Of a stretch of DNA of 59,093 nt, positions 8,957 through 16,965 are shown piece after piece. The stretch is from contig BNXY01000012.1 of the NCBI GenBank assembly GCA_025999935.1, forward strand, positions 1 to 59,093. Direction: 5' to 3'. The notes under the pieces were generated by a model, which saw nothing but the letters and a program-made list of their open reading frames with translations, was not told the DNA's origin and searched no databases. This DNA is from Bacteroidia bacterium (GTDB taxonomy: Bacteria; Bacteroidota; Bacteroidia; Bacteroidales; Azobacteroidaceae). The first letter of the stretch is position 1. Every line of letters starts with the position of its first letter. The translations under genes and the position numbers were made by a program.

Positions 8957-9646
8957 ATAATTTTCTATTTCGAGTTTTGTTGTTTCGTTTATATTTTTTT
9001 CATCTCGAATAATACCTCCGGCTTCAAGAACAACAATCCGAGTACAAATATCCGTAACGTGTTGAATATTGTGACTTGACAATAAAATAGCAGTGCCGTA
9101 TTTCTGATTATATTCCCTTAAAACCCTTTTCATTATTATTTGAGAAGAGGGGTCTAAAAAATTAAATGGCTCATCTAAGATAAGTAATCTCGGTCGAATA
9201 AGCATGGCCCCGATAATTCCTATTTTTTGTTTGTTGCCTTTGGAAAACTTATCAATGTGTTTCTTTTGATTTAAAATTTCATTATCCATAAATGGAATAA
9301 AATCGACAAGAATAGCATCAATTTCTTTTTTGCTAATACCATACAAATCGCTTATATAGTAAAAATATTCTTCCGGAGTGAGAAAATCAATTAAAAAATG
9401 CGCATCAATGAAAGCAGAAGTATATTTTTTCCAAGCATTGGATTGACTTACATTTTCATTGTCTATTAAAACAAATCCTTCATCCGCTTTTAAAAGGTCG
9501 AGGCACAAGCGAAATAAAGTTGTTTTTCCGGCGCCATTATTACCTAAAACCCCAATTAATCCACCCTCATTGATCGTTAATTGAGGAATATTTAAAACTT
9601 CTTTTTGTTCGAAACGCTTGATTAAATTTTGTATATTTAAAATCAT
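8930..9646 (-). CDS. ABC transporter ATPase, module B (C-terminus rewritten by an element)
   Basis: A 238-residue ATPase starting at the ATG at 9646 (MILNIQNLIKRFEQ); the frame extends further upstream but that part has no family similarity and overlaps the permease. Walker A is GNNGAGKTT, the signature is FSKGNKQKIG, Walker B is LLILDEPFNFLDP, and the switch is LSSHNIQH. It is a paralogue of the module A ATPase. The last eight codons (VTTQLLSK) and the stop are the terminal inverted repeat of the miniature element. Removing the element and one target duplicate restores a frame ending NYFEK, which resembles the RRYFELFNEK end of the paralogue. The insertion thus swapped three residues for eight and probably left the protein functional. 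It starts 7 bp after the upstream permease gene. Confidence 0.88.
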   Translation of the reverse strand: MILNIQNLIKRFEQKEVLNIPQLTINEGGLIGVLGNNGAGKTTLFRLCLDLLKADEGFVLIDNENVSQSNAWKKYTSAFIDAHFLIDFLTPEEYFYYISDLYGISKKEIDAILVDFIPFMDNEILNQKKHIDKFSKGNKQKIGIIGAMLIRPRLLILDEPFNFLDPSSQIIMKRVLREYNQKYGTAILLSSHNIQHVTDICTRIVVLEAGGIIRDEKNINETTKLEIENYVTTQLLSK

Positions 9647-9653
9647 AAAACAA

Positions 9654-10346
9654 TTATTTTTCTCTGAAACATTCCAATCTATGATATTTACTTTTCTCAA
9701 AATTTTTACCAATTTTTCCCAACCAAATTCTGTTTGTAGCTATAAAAACAAGTCCGGTTAACGACATAGCGGTTAAAGTAATTATTTCATTGAAAAACCA
9801 ATAAAATAATGACAGAAGTCCCAAAGCAACAATTACCATTAACATTGGGAAAAAATAATTACCAGCATCGAAACCTTGATAATTGGCAAAATAAGATGCT
9901 TTAATATTAAATGGCTTATATGAAAACAGCGACGAGTAAAATAACCCCCCAAAGGCAAAACCGACAGAAAATAAAAAAGCGGCGACAAGTTGCATTAATT
10001 TTATTCCTAAAAACAGACTTGGCAAAAACAGAATAAATAATACACCTGATGTAATGCAGTATAATCTATATTTTGCCTGCAATATTTTAAAAATCGACAA
10101 AGGAGCTATTACCTGTTTCTCTATAAATGAAGCATTGATGCTAAATGCCAATGTTGCAAAATTTGCAGGCAAGGTAAAGATTGCCCAAAGAAAACATTCT
10201 TTGATTACAAAACATTCCTTCAGTAAAGTTGAATCTGCTAATTGTATATAAAACATTAAGGGTAACAATAACGCAGATACGACGAAAAGTTGTCTCAATC
10301 TTTTATTTCTGACAATTAATTTCCATTCAAATAAAATTAAATTCAT
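9654..10346 (-). CDS. Membrane protein, C-terminal half of a split DUF5687-like permease
   Basis: A 230-residue protein with about six hydrophobic helices, starting MNLILFEWKLIVRNKRLRQ at the ATG at 10346. The frame is open further upstream but that extension is Cys-rich and not membrane-like. It aligns with the second half of the single-gene permease of module A (SKILLIKYFRCSVFKKFP region onward), including the KYHRLECFREK end against KYRIMENLRKN. Its ATG overlaps the stop of the preceding half by ATGA, so the two are likely made by coupled translation and assemble as a heterodimer with the ATPase 7 bp downstream. Confidence 0.78.
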   Translation of the reverse strand: MNLILFEWKLIVRNKRLRQLFVVSALLLPLMFYIQLADSTLLKECFVIKECFLWAIFTLPANFATLAFSINASFIEKQVIAPLSIFKILQAKYRLYCITSGVLFILFLPSLFLGIKLMQLVAAFLFSVGFAFGGLFYSSLFSYKPFNIKASYFANYQGFDAGNYFFPMLMVIVALGLLSLFYWFFNEIITLTAMSLTGLVFIATNRIWLGKIGKNFEKSKYHRLECFREK

Positions 10347-10987
10347 AAGGCAATACGATTCAATTCTTTGTACAAATTTTCTTTTAAAGTAAAAAACAAG
10401 GCTATAACCAAAGAAAGAACAGCAAAAGTAAGGATTGTAATTGCAAATATTTGGCTTAATGAATTTACAACAAGCATTATAACCATAATGAAGCCTAAAC
10501 AAACGGGATAAACGACAAGGGCATAACCTCCCATCAATGCTTTTAAGAAAGCAATTAAATAATTATTCAGCAAAATAAAAAATAATAAAGTAATGGTAGT
10601 CAGAACTGTTAAAACTCCGCAATAGCACAAAATCAGGCAATAAATCAACCCGCAACCCCAAATCCAAAAACGCGGCAAATCCGATAAAATAATATACAAA
10701 ATCAATGTTTTGCGTGGAATCGGCAATGTAAGATAAGGGACTATAGCTGCATCGGCATTTTTCTTTAAGAAAAACCGTAAAGAAAAATCCAAAATTATTA
10801 TTGCGGGCACTAAAAAAACAGATAATGTTTCAAAATCTCCTTTTGGAACTGCAACAAACAACAATATCAAATACATTACCGAAAAAACCATCAACATAGC
10901 AGTAATAATTAAATTTCGTTTATAATCCGATTTTCGTTTTAATGAAAGATTTTTATGTTTGTTTAGTAAAAGAAAATAATAAATCAT
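10343..10987 (-). CDS. Membrane protein, N-terminal half of a split DUF5687-like permease
   Basis: A 214-residue protein with about five to six helices. The start is set at the ATG at 10987 (MIYYFLLLNKHKN), 34 nt after the leader-peptide stop; the longer frame would run into the peptide gene. The segment LKKNADAAIVPYLTLPIPRKTLILYIIL matches FKKEKQYALVPYITKLTVSKIRNYIL of the module A permease, and its end (FFTLKENLYKELNRIAL) matches the mid-point of that protein (YFYVIKQELYQVYEGN). It lacks the second half, which is the next gene. Confidence 0.75.
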   Translation of the reverse strand: MIYYFLLLNKHKNLSLKRKSDYKRNLIITAMLMVFSVMYLILLFVAVPKGDFETLSVFLVPAIIILDFSLRFFLKKNADAAIVPYLTLPIPRKTLILYIILSDLPRFWIWGCGLIYCLILCYCGVLTVLTTITLLFFILLNNYLIAFLKALMGGYALVVYPVCLGFIMVIMLVVNSLSQIFAITILTFAVLSLVIALFFTLKENLYKELNRIAL

Positions 10988-11021
10988 TTTACTTTTGAGA
11001 ATAAATCGAAACTTGAAAGAT

Positions 11022-11156
11022 TTAAAAGAAACAATTAGCATTCTTAGTTGCACTTGCGGCACAGCCTATTGCCGACAAAAAAGCGATGGCTCCCTTACCT
11101 GTACAACTTTTCCCTCCTTGCAAATTTTCCATTTGAGTAAAATCCATCTTTTTCAT
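11022..11156 (-). CDS. Double-glycine leader peptide B (bacteriocin-like)
   Basis: A 44-residue peptide. Leader MKKMDFTQMENLQGG (1-15), then a 29-residue core beginning KSCTGKGAIAFLSAIGC and ending NCFF. The core is cationic at its start, Gly/Ala-rich and hydrophobic, with three Cys (18, 32, 42). This composition is typical of small secreted class II-like bacteriocins, though also possible for a modified peptide. Compared with peptide A, leader residues 1-10 are identical and the core is unrelated. Downstream lie the split permease and ATPase B. No modification enzyme or C39 protease is visible nearby. The peptide call is strong; its activity is not known. Confidence 0.82.
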   Translation of the reverse strand: MKKMDFTQMENLQGGKSCTGKGAIAFLSAIGCAASATKNANCFF

Positions 11157-11171
11157 TTTAATAACAATTTA

Positions 11172-11179
11172 CAAAATTA
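11172..11179 (-). promoter_or_regulatory. -7 promoter element, peptide B operon
   Basis: TAATTTTG on the minus strand, at the same distance from the ATG as in the peptide A operon. The segment 11127-11183 (promoter, leader mRNA and first ten codons) matches 8497-8553 with one mismatch in 57 nt, so the two are recent duplicates. Confidence 0.5.
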
Positions 11180-11265
11180 AACAATAGTACCTCGGCATCG
11201 GAGCATCCTTAAGTTTTTCCCGCACTCCCGGTTTAACCGGAACGGGCATCATCATTGGTGCATTT

Positions 11266-11301
11266 AAACCTGTCAGGTCTTCTTCAAGACCTAACAGGTT
11301 T
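11266..11301. repeat. Palindromic repeat, copy 2
   Basis: AAACCTGTCAGGTCTT, a four-base loop, then AAGACCTAACAGGTTT: 15 of 16 pairs match, and the right arm is identical to that of the hairpin at 724-756. It lies downstream of the S41 protease gene on the minus strand, as copy 1 lies downstream of argF', and may act as a terminator. Confidence 0.7.
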
Positions 11302-11357
11302 TTTGGCGTTGCATAAGCCCTAAAATTAGCTAAAAAGAACGCAAATTATGGAAGGTG

Positions 11358-13034
11358 TTAGCCCTGGCTGCCTTCATTATTTTCCAATAATTTATCGTAT
11401 TCCGCCGGATTATTAATGATTTCAATGGCTTTGGGCAATGCATCGTTGTACACGTCACTGTCGTTGAGATAATGGTAATAATCATTTTCTCCGAGAAGTT
11501 CGCGGATGAGATATCCTTTGACTTGAAACTGAATGAGCGGCTTGGCTTTTGGCAAGTCTTTCTGCTGTTCTTCGGTCAGTTGATAGCTTTTTTCTTTCAA
11601 TTCTTCTGCTTTATCCTTTTTATATAGCTCCAATAATTCGTTGATTATCTTATCGGAAACTGTAAATGTCTTTCCAAGCGTAGCATAATCCGGATATTGT
11701 TTTTTTAAGTTATCGCGATTATCATCAATCAATTTGGTAATATACTTGTAAATTGTACCGTTTCCATATATTTCTCTATACAAGGAAGTTTTTGCGGCAA
11801 GATAATACCAACCGGTCGTATCGGTATTTATCGGAACAAAATAGTCCGGCATGATTCCGCCACCGCCATAAACGGTACGATGTGAAACTAAAGTGTTATA
11901 TTTCAACGAATCAGGGAGGTGGATACTGTCGGCTGAAAGCATCTCGCCCCTATCGAAACGGACAGCAATATCCTTGTAGTAAGATTCTAATTTCCCGTTT
12001 TCATAAGGTTTTTGAATTGAACGGCCGGTGGGCGTGTAATACCGTGCAGTCGTCAAACGAATCATAGAACCATCGGGTAAGGGAACCGGTCTTTGTACCA
12101 ATCCTTTACCGAAAGTTCTTCTTCCAACGATAACGCCTCTGTCCCAATCTTGTACGGCGCCGGAAACAATTTCACTGGCAGATGCCGTGTTTTCGTCAAC
12201 CAAGATGATTATGCGTCCGGTCGATAAAGTTCCGTTGAATCTGGCTTTGTCGTCTTTGCGTCTTTGATGCAGGCCTTCCGTATATACAATTAATTGATTT
12301 TGTTTCAAAAATTCATTAGCAATCATAATACCGGCTTCTAAATAACCGCCGCCATTGCTTTGCAAGTCAAAAATAAGATTCTTCATCCCTTGCGCCTGTA
12401 ATTGGGTTACTGCTGTTTTAAATTCATCATAAGAAGTTGCAGCAAACCGGTCTAATTTAATATATCCGGTTTCGGCATCCAACATATAATAGGCATTCAG
12501 ACTGTGGAAGGGAATTTTGTCGCGAATAATTTTGAAATTCAATAGCTCCGGATTGTTTTTCCGGAGTATTTTTACATTGACGGTTGTCCCTTTCGGCCCG
12601 CGAAGACGGGACATTACATCGTTCGTTTTCATCTTAACACCTGCAATCAAGGTATCATTTACTTGAATAATCCGGTCTCCGGCGCGAATGCCGACTTTTT
12701 CGGAAGGTCCGCCCGAAACGACATCCACTATATATAAGGTGTCTGTCAACATATTGAATTGAACGCCAATCCCATCAAAATTTCCTTGCAAAGGTTCATC
12801 AGCTTCTTTCAACTCTTCGGCAGACAAGTAAGTAGAATGAGGGTCTAACTTTGCTAACACGCCGACAATTGCGTCTTCGACTAATTTACTGCTACTTACA
12901 CTATCAACATACAGATTATCAATGTAATACAAGGCTGTACTAATTTTCTGGAGTTCCGGATCTAAATTTTTCTGGCCATACGTGCAGGAATGTATGCCTA
13001 TCAATACGATACATACACAAACAAATTGTTTCAT
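11358..13034 (-). CDS. S41 family C-terminal processing peptidase with PDZ domain
   Basis: Secreted serine protease of the CtpA/Prc type acting in the periplasm. Start at the ATG at 13034 (MKQFVCVCIVLIGIHSC) gives a clean signal peptide, possibly a lipoprotein one (HSC); the frame also has an ATG at 13067, inside the end of coaD. After an N-terminal helical region (LVEDAIVGVLAKLDPHSTYLS) comes a PDZ domain (about residues 80-165, GIGVQFNMLTDTLYIVDV). The S41 core follows: GYIKLDRF, DLQSNGGGYLEAGI, the nucleophile in NTASASEIVSGA and the lysine in GRRTFGKGLVQ. A C-terminal helical tail has NPAEYDKLLENN. About 558 residues, usual for Bacteroidota. Confidence 0.92.
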   Translation of the reverse strand: MKQFVCVCIVLIGIHSCTYGQKNLDPELQKISTALYYIDNLYVDSVSSSKLVEDAIVGVLAKLDPHSTYLSAEELKEADEPLQGNFDGIGVQFNMLTDTLYIVDVVSGGPSEKVGIRAGDRIIQVNDTLIAGVKMKTNDVMSRLRGPKGTTVNVKILRKNNPELLNFKIIRDKIPFHSLNAYYMLDAETGYIKLDRFAATSYDEFKTAVTQLQAQGMKNLIFDLQSNGGGYLEAGIMIANEFLKQNQLIVYTEGLHQRRKDDKARFNGTLSTGRIIILVDENTASASEIVSGAVQDWDRGVIVGRRTFGKGLVQRPVPLPDGSMIRLTTARYYTPTGRSIQKPYENGKLESYYKDIAVRFDRGEMLSADSIHLPDSLKYNTLVSHRTVYGGGGIMPDYFVPINTDTTGWYYLAAKTSLYREIYGNGTIYKYITKLIDDNRDNLKKQYPDYATLGKTFTVSDKIINELLELYKKDKAEELKEKSYQLTEEQQKDLPKAKPLIQFQVKGYLIRELLGENDYYHYLNDSDVYNDALPKAIEIINNPAEYDKLLENNEGSQG

Positions 13035-13053
13035 AAGTTTTATTATTGTAAGT

Positions 13054-13524
13054 TTATTTATATTCATCTATTTTCAAATTTTCGGGAATAAAATCGGCGA
13101 CCGATTTCCCATAAGTTAATAATTCTCTGACAATGGAGGAACTGATATGCGTATGCTCCGGTTCCGTAAATAATACAAACGTTTCAATTCCGGCAATGCC
13201 CCGATTCACGTCGGCAATGTTTTTTTCGTATTCAAAATCATTGACCGACCGGATGCCCCGAAGAATAAATTGCGCTCCGGTTTCTTTGGCAAAATCAACC
13301 GTCAGTCCATTGTATGCTTTGACTGTAATTCGGGGATTGGGTTTAAAGAGATTGGAAATCATACTTATTCTTTGTTCCAACGAAAAAAAAGTTTTCTTTT
13401 CGAGATTGATTCCAATGGCGATAATAATTTCATCTACCAGATGCAACCCCCTTTCCACCAAAGAAAAATGTCCGATGGTAAACGGGTCGAATGTGCCCGG
13501 GAATAGCGCTATTTTTTTAGACAT
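13054..13524 (-). CDS. coaD: Phosphopantetheine adenylyltransferase
   Basis: Fourth step of coenzyme A synthesis: transfers AMP from ATP to 4'-phosphopantetheine; cytoplasmic hexamer. The start at the ATG at 13524 ([19 protein letters not shown]) gives 156 residues, the normal length. The nucleotidyl-transferase motif TIGH, the substrate loop [12 protein letters not shown], and the C-terminal ISSSIVREL motif are all present. It overlaps the end of the topoisomerase gene by 8 bp and is followed at 19 bp by the S41 protease gene, so the three are probably one operon. Confidence 0.95.
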   Translation of the reverse strand: MSKKIALFPGTFDPFTIGHFSLVERGLHLVDEIIIAIGINLEKKTFFSLEQRISMISNLFKPNPRITVKAYNGLTVDFAKETGAQFILRGIRSVNDFEYEKNIADVNRGIAGIETFVLFTEPEHTHISSSIVRELLTYGKSVADFIPENLKIDEYK

Positions 13525-15379
13525 CTTCTTCAACAACCAAATTATTGATAATAAAAACTTGCCTTTCCATGGTGTTTTTTCCCATGTAAAATTCCAACAT
13601 CTCTTTGACGGCGTCTTCTTTTCGCATACTTACCGTGTCTAATCGTAAATCCTTGCCGATAAAATGCTTAAATTCGGACGGCGAAATTTCTCCCAAACCT
13701 TTGAAGCGGGTAATTTCCGGATTCGGGCCTAATTTTTCGACGGCGTTCGAACGTTCTTCCTCGGAATAACAATAAATCGTTTCCTTTTTATTTCTTACCC
13801 TGAAAAGCGGGGTTTGAAGAATAAAAACATGGTTGTTCTTAATCAAATCCGGGAAGAATTGCAGAAAAAATGTGATAATCAACAAGCGAATGTGCATCCC
13901 GTCAACATCGGCATCGGTGGCGATAATCACTTTGTTGTAGCGTAAACCTTCCAAACCGTCTTCGATATTCAACGCAGCTTGCAACAAATTGAACTCTTCG
14001 TTTTTGTAAACAATCTGCTTGGTTTCGCCGAAAGTATTCAGCGGCTTACCGCGGAGACTGAAAACCGCCTGAAAATTCGGGTCGCGGCTTTGCGTAATCG
14101 AACCGCTGGCAGAATCTCCCTCGGTAATAAAAATACAGGTGTTCTCTAAGTTTTCTCCTTTTAAATCGCTATAATGCAAGCGGCAATCCCGCAATTTTTT
14201 ATTATGGAGATTGGATTTTTTGGCCCGTTCTTTGGCTAATTTAGAAACTCCGGCAATCGCTTTCCGTTCTTTTTCCGATTCGAGTATCTTTTTCAGAAGG
14301 GTGTCGGTTATCTCCGGATTCTTATGCAAGTAATTGTCCAATTCCTTTTTGACAAAATCGCCGATAAATTTCGTTACCGTTGGCCCTCCGGGGCCGATGT
14401 CCCGCGAACCCAATTTCGTTTTTGTCTGGGATTCAAAAACCGGCTCCTCCACCTTAATGGCAACAGCGGCAATGATTCCCGAACGAATATCGGAATATTC
14501 AAAGTTCTTGGAATAATATTCCTTGATTACCCGTGAAACGGTTTCCTTGAAAGCCGAAAGATGCGTACCGCCTTGCGTGGTAAATTGCCCGTTCACAAAC
14601 GAATAATATTCTTCGCCATACTGATTGGCATGTGTAATTGCAATTTCTATATCCGCCCCTTGCAAATGAATGACCGGATAGAGAAATTCATCGGTCATCT
14701 TTTCATTCAACAAATCGACCAGACCGTTTTTTGAAAAGAATTTTTTACCATTGTAATTGATAGTCAAACCGGAATTAAGGAATACATAATTCTTTAATAA
14801 GGGTTCAACAAATTCATCCCTGTAGTGGTAATCCTTAAAAATTTCTTCGTCGGGAATGAAATTGACCAAGGTGCCGTTGGCTTGATCGGTGGAAGTAATG
14901 GGCGCATCTTCAATAACGTGCGCTTGATTGTATTCGACGGCTTTGGTTTCTCTTTCCCTAAAACTTTGAACCAGCATATAGGAAGAAAGCGCATTGACCG
15001 CTTTAATCCCGACACCGTTTAATCCCACGGATTTTTTGAAAGCCTTGGAATCGTATTTGCCACCCGTGTTCATTTTGGAAGAAACATCGACCACTTTGCC
15101 GAGAGGAATCCCGCGACCATAATCGCGAACGGTTACTACTCCTTCTTCGATGGTAATGTCGATGGATTTACCGAAGCCCATCATGTATTCGTCGATGGCA
15201 TTGTCGAGCACTTCTTTCAGCAACACGTAAATACCGTCGTCCACATAGGTTCCGTCGCCGATTTTGCCGATATACATTCCCGGCCGCCGCCGGATATGCT
15301 CCCACCATTCAAGTGTTTGTATGTTGCCCTCTCCGTATTCAACCGCTTGATTTGTATTGTTTATATTTATTTCGTTCAT
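13517..15379 (-). CDS. parE: Type IIA topoisomerase B subunit (probably topoisomerase IV ParE)
   Basis: ATPase subunit of a type IIA topoisomerase that decatenates or relaxes DNA. GHKL ATPase at the N-terminus ([52 protein letters not shown]), the transducer domain, then TOPRIM ([26 protein letters not shown]) and the C-terminal [13 protein letters not shown] region. The length of 620 residues, without the GyrB insertion, fits ParE better than GyrB in this phylum; the choice between them is an inference. coaD overlaps its 3' end; the GNAT-like gene is 18 bp upstream. Confidence 0.9.
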   Translation of the reverse strand: MNEININNTNQAVEYGEGNIQTLEWWEHIRRRPGMYIGKIGDGTYVDDGIYVLLKEVLDNAIDEYMMGFGKSIDITIEEGVVTVRDYGRGIPLGKVVDVSSKMNTGGKYDSKAFKKSVGLNGVGIKAVNALSSYMLVQSFRERETKAVEYNQAHVIEDAPITSTDQANGTLVNFIPDEEIFKDYHYRDEFVEPLLKNYVFLNSGLTINYNGKKFFSKNGLVDLLNEKMTDEFLYPVIHLQGADIEIAITHANQYGEEYYSFVNGQFTTQGGTHLSAFKETVSRVIKEYYSKNFEYSDIRSGIIAAVAIKVEEPVFESQTKTKLGSRDIGPGGPTVTKFIGDFVKKELDNYLHKNPEITDTLLKKILESEKERKAIAGVSKLAKERAKKSNLHNKKLRDCRLHYSDLKGENLENTCIFITEGDSASGSITQSRDPNFQAVFSLRGKPLNTFGETKQIVYKNEEFNLLQAALNIEDGLEGLRYNKVIIATDADVDGMHIRLLIITFFLQFFPDLIKNNHVFILQTPLFRVRNKKETIYCYSEEERSNAVEKLGPNPEITRFKGLGEISPSEFKHFIGKDLRLDTVSMRKEDAVKEMLEFYMGKNTMERQVFIINNLVVEEDV

Positions 15380-15397
15380 AAAAAATTAGTTCATCTT

Positions 15398-16528
15398 CTA
15401 CTTTAATAATTTAATAAATGCGCGCCGGGTTTTATGGTGTTTTGCCTCAAAATCTTCCCATTGCGATTGCATTTTGTGGTTGATTTCCAATTCGGGATTG
15501 CTTTCGGCGTATTTATATCCGATTCTATCAAAAATAGGTATCAAATCATAAAAAAGTAAAGCGTTTACGCCCTTGTTCTGGTATTCCGGAAGAACGCCCA
15601 TAATGTATAAATCCACGATGTCGTTTTTGGTATAGAGCGCTTTCAATAAATAAATCCAACCGAAGGGAAACAAGCGCCCTTTGGCTTTTTGCAGCGCCTT
15701 CGACAGAGAAGGCAAAGTAATCGCCAGCCCCACCACGGCGTCGTCCGCTTCCCGAATAATCAATGTTACTAACTCCAAACGAAGCATCGGAATATACATT
15801 TTGATATAATAATCGATTTGTTTTTCCGACAATTCGGAATAACCGTACAAGGGTTTATAGGCTTCGTTCCACAACAGGAATATTCTTTTTGCATACGGCC
15901 AAATTTCCCGTATTTTTTTGAATTTCTTTACTTTAAGTCCGTGTCTTTTCAAAACGATTTCTGAAATACGGCGGTGTTTTTCGGGAATGGTTTTGGGAAT
16001 CCGGATTTGAAATTCATTCCAATCCTGTTCCTTGGCATATCCCAATTTTTCGATATGGTCTTTATAGTATGGGTAACTATAAACTGTAGCCATGGTTCCC
16101 AGCTGGTCGAATCCCCAAACCAACAAACCTTCGTGGTCTAAGTCGGTAAAGCCCAAAGGCCCTTGCATCCCGTTCATGCCTTTTGCGAGCGCCCATTTTT
16201 CGATCGCTTCAAACAAGGCGGAGGATACTTCTTCATCGTCGATAAAATCGACAAAACTGAAACGTCCGTATTTCTGTTTCCATGTTTCATTCGCTTTGTG
16301 ATTGATAATTCCGGCAATCCTGCCTGCGATTTTATCTTCTTTATAGGCTAAAAAATAGATAGATTCACAAAAATCGAAAGCCGGATTTTTATCCGCGCTC
16401 AAAGTCATTAATTCATCATCTATCAAACCGGGCACATGGTAAGGATTTCCCGCATATAACTTAATATTGAACTCAACAAATTTTTTCAAATCCGATTTGT
16501 TCTTAACTTCTACTATTTTAACGGCCAT
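15398..16528 (-). CDS. GNAT-fold acyltransferase-like protein
   Basis: A 376-residue cytoplasmic protein of a family common in Bacteroidota and annotated only as N-acetyltransferase-like. An N-terminal region (KNKSDLKKFVEFNIKLYAGNPYHVPGLIDDE) precedes two GNAT-like halves: FLAYKEDKIAGRIAGIIN with GPLGFTDLDHEGLLVWGFD, and AVVGLAITLPSLSKAL with LYIMGVLPEYQNKGVNALLFYDL, the latter resembling the acetyl-CoA loop. It ends HKTRRAFIKLLK. Located 18 bp upstream of the topoisomerase gene, so probably co-transcribed. Substrate unknown. Confidence 0.75.
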   Translation of the reverse strand: MAVKIVEVKNKSDLKKFVEFNIKLYAGNPYHVPGLIDDELMTLSADKNPAFDFCESIYFLAYKEDKIAGRIAGIINHKANETWKQKYGRFSFVDFIDDEEVSSALFEAIEKWALAKGMNGMQGPLGFTDLDHEGLLVWGFDQLGTMATVYSYPYYKDHIEKLGYAKEQDWNEFQIRIPKTIPEKHRRISEIVLKRHGLKVKKFKKIREIWPYAKRIFLLWNEAYKPLYGYSELSEKQIDYYIKMYIPMLRLELVTLIIREADDAVVGLAITLPSLSKALQKAKGRLFPFGWIYLLKALYTKNDIVDLYIMGVLPEYQNKGVNALLFYDLIPIFDRIGYKYAESNPELEINHKMQSQWEDFEAKHHKTRRAFIKLLK

Positions 16529-16707
16529 TTATCTTATAAGTGTTAGATGTTCATTTGTAACGTGCAAAGATACATTCTTTTTTTTATTTTATTGCAAAAA
16601 AAATGGTTAGAGGAGATTTTTTCTTGCTTGCAGCCTTGTCCCGATTGGGATAGTTATTACTTTCAGATATTCAATCCAGTTGTGATTATTACATTGATTG
16701 AAATTTG

Positions 16708-16808
16708 GTTACTACTCAACTCGGGTCAGCAGTAAAAACAGGTGTTTGTGCGAAAAGGCGCATAGCGCCAACACCTGTTTTTACTGCTGACCCGAGCTGA
16801 GTAGTAAC
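16708..16808. mobile_element. Miniature inverted-repeat element 2 (101 bp, 8-bp TSD)
   Basis: Almost entirely one hairpin. GTTACTACTCAACTCGGGTC and following bases form a left arm of about 39 bp complementary, with one mismatch, to the right arm ending GAGCTGAGTAGTAAC, around a loop that itself folds (GGCGCATAGCGCC). The flanking direct repeat is GAAATTTG (16700-16707 and 16809-16816). Termini and 8-bp duplication match element 1 while the interior is unrelated. Confidence 0.9.
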
Positions 16809-16910
16809 GAAATTTGTCGTACACCCAAATATTATGACTATACATGTATTTTCCTGTTTTACCAGGATGTCTTTTTTACGCCCTATTGGTGTACCGTCTT
16901 ATTCTTTAAA

Positions 16911-16936
16911 CTCCTCCTGCTTGAATGCAGGAGGAG
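16911..16936 (-). terminator. Hairpin after the FISUMP protein gene
   Basis: CTCCTCCTGC and its exact complement GCAGGAGGAG are separated by six bases, 30 bp after the stop of the minus-strand gene. The following T-run is short, so a Rho-independent terminator is plausible but not certain. Confidence 0.5.
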
Positions 16937-16965
16937 GAATAGATAACTTGTCAAATAATCCGGAT

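Larger units (their letters stand above)
16529..16965. other. Intergenic region with a miniature element and no convincing gene
   Basis: Holds miniature element 2 (16708-16808), the 15-mer ATTTGTCGTACACCC (16812-16826) shared with 8595-8609, and a terminator-like hairpin (16911-16936). An open frame at 16547-16735 reads into the element and has no protein-like features. I see no gene here. Confidence 0.6.

Noticed and set aside
10343..10502. Frameshift explaining the two permease halves
   Set aside because: The extension of the second frame upstream of its ATG is Cys-rich and unlike membrane helices, and the halves meet as a clean ATGA overlap, so fission with coupling fits better than a single indel.
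6293..11183. C39 peptidase or lanthipeptide/radical-SAM enzyme near the leader peptides
   Set aside because: I read all genes around the modules; both ATPases lack an N-terminal peptidase domain and no modification enzyme is present. These functions must lie elsewhere if they exist.
16547..16735. Plus-strand 62-codon frame before miniature element 2
   Set aside because: It reads into the terminal repeat of the element, lacks a ribosome-binding context and has no recognisable protein feature.
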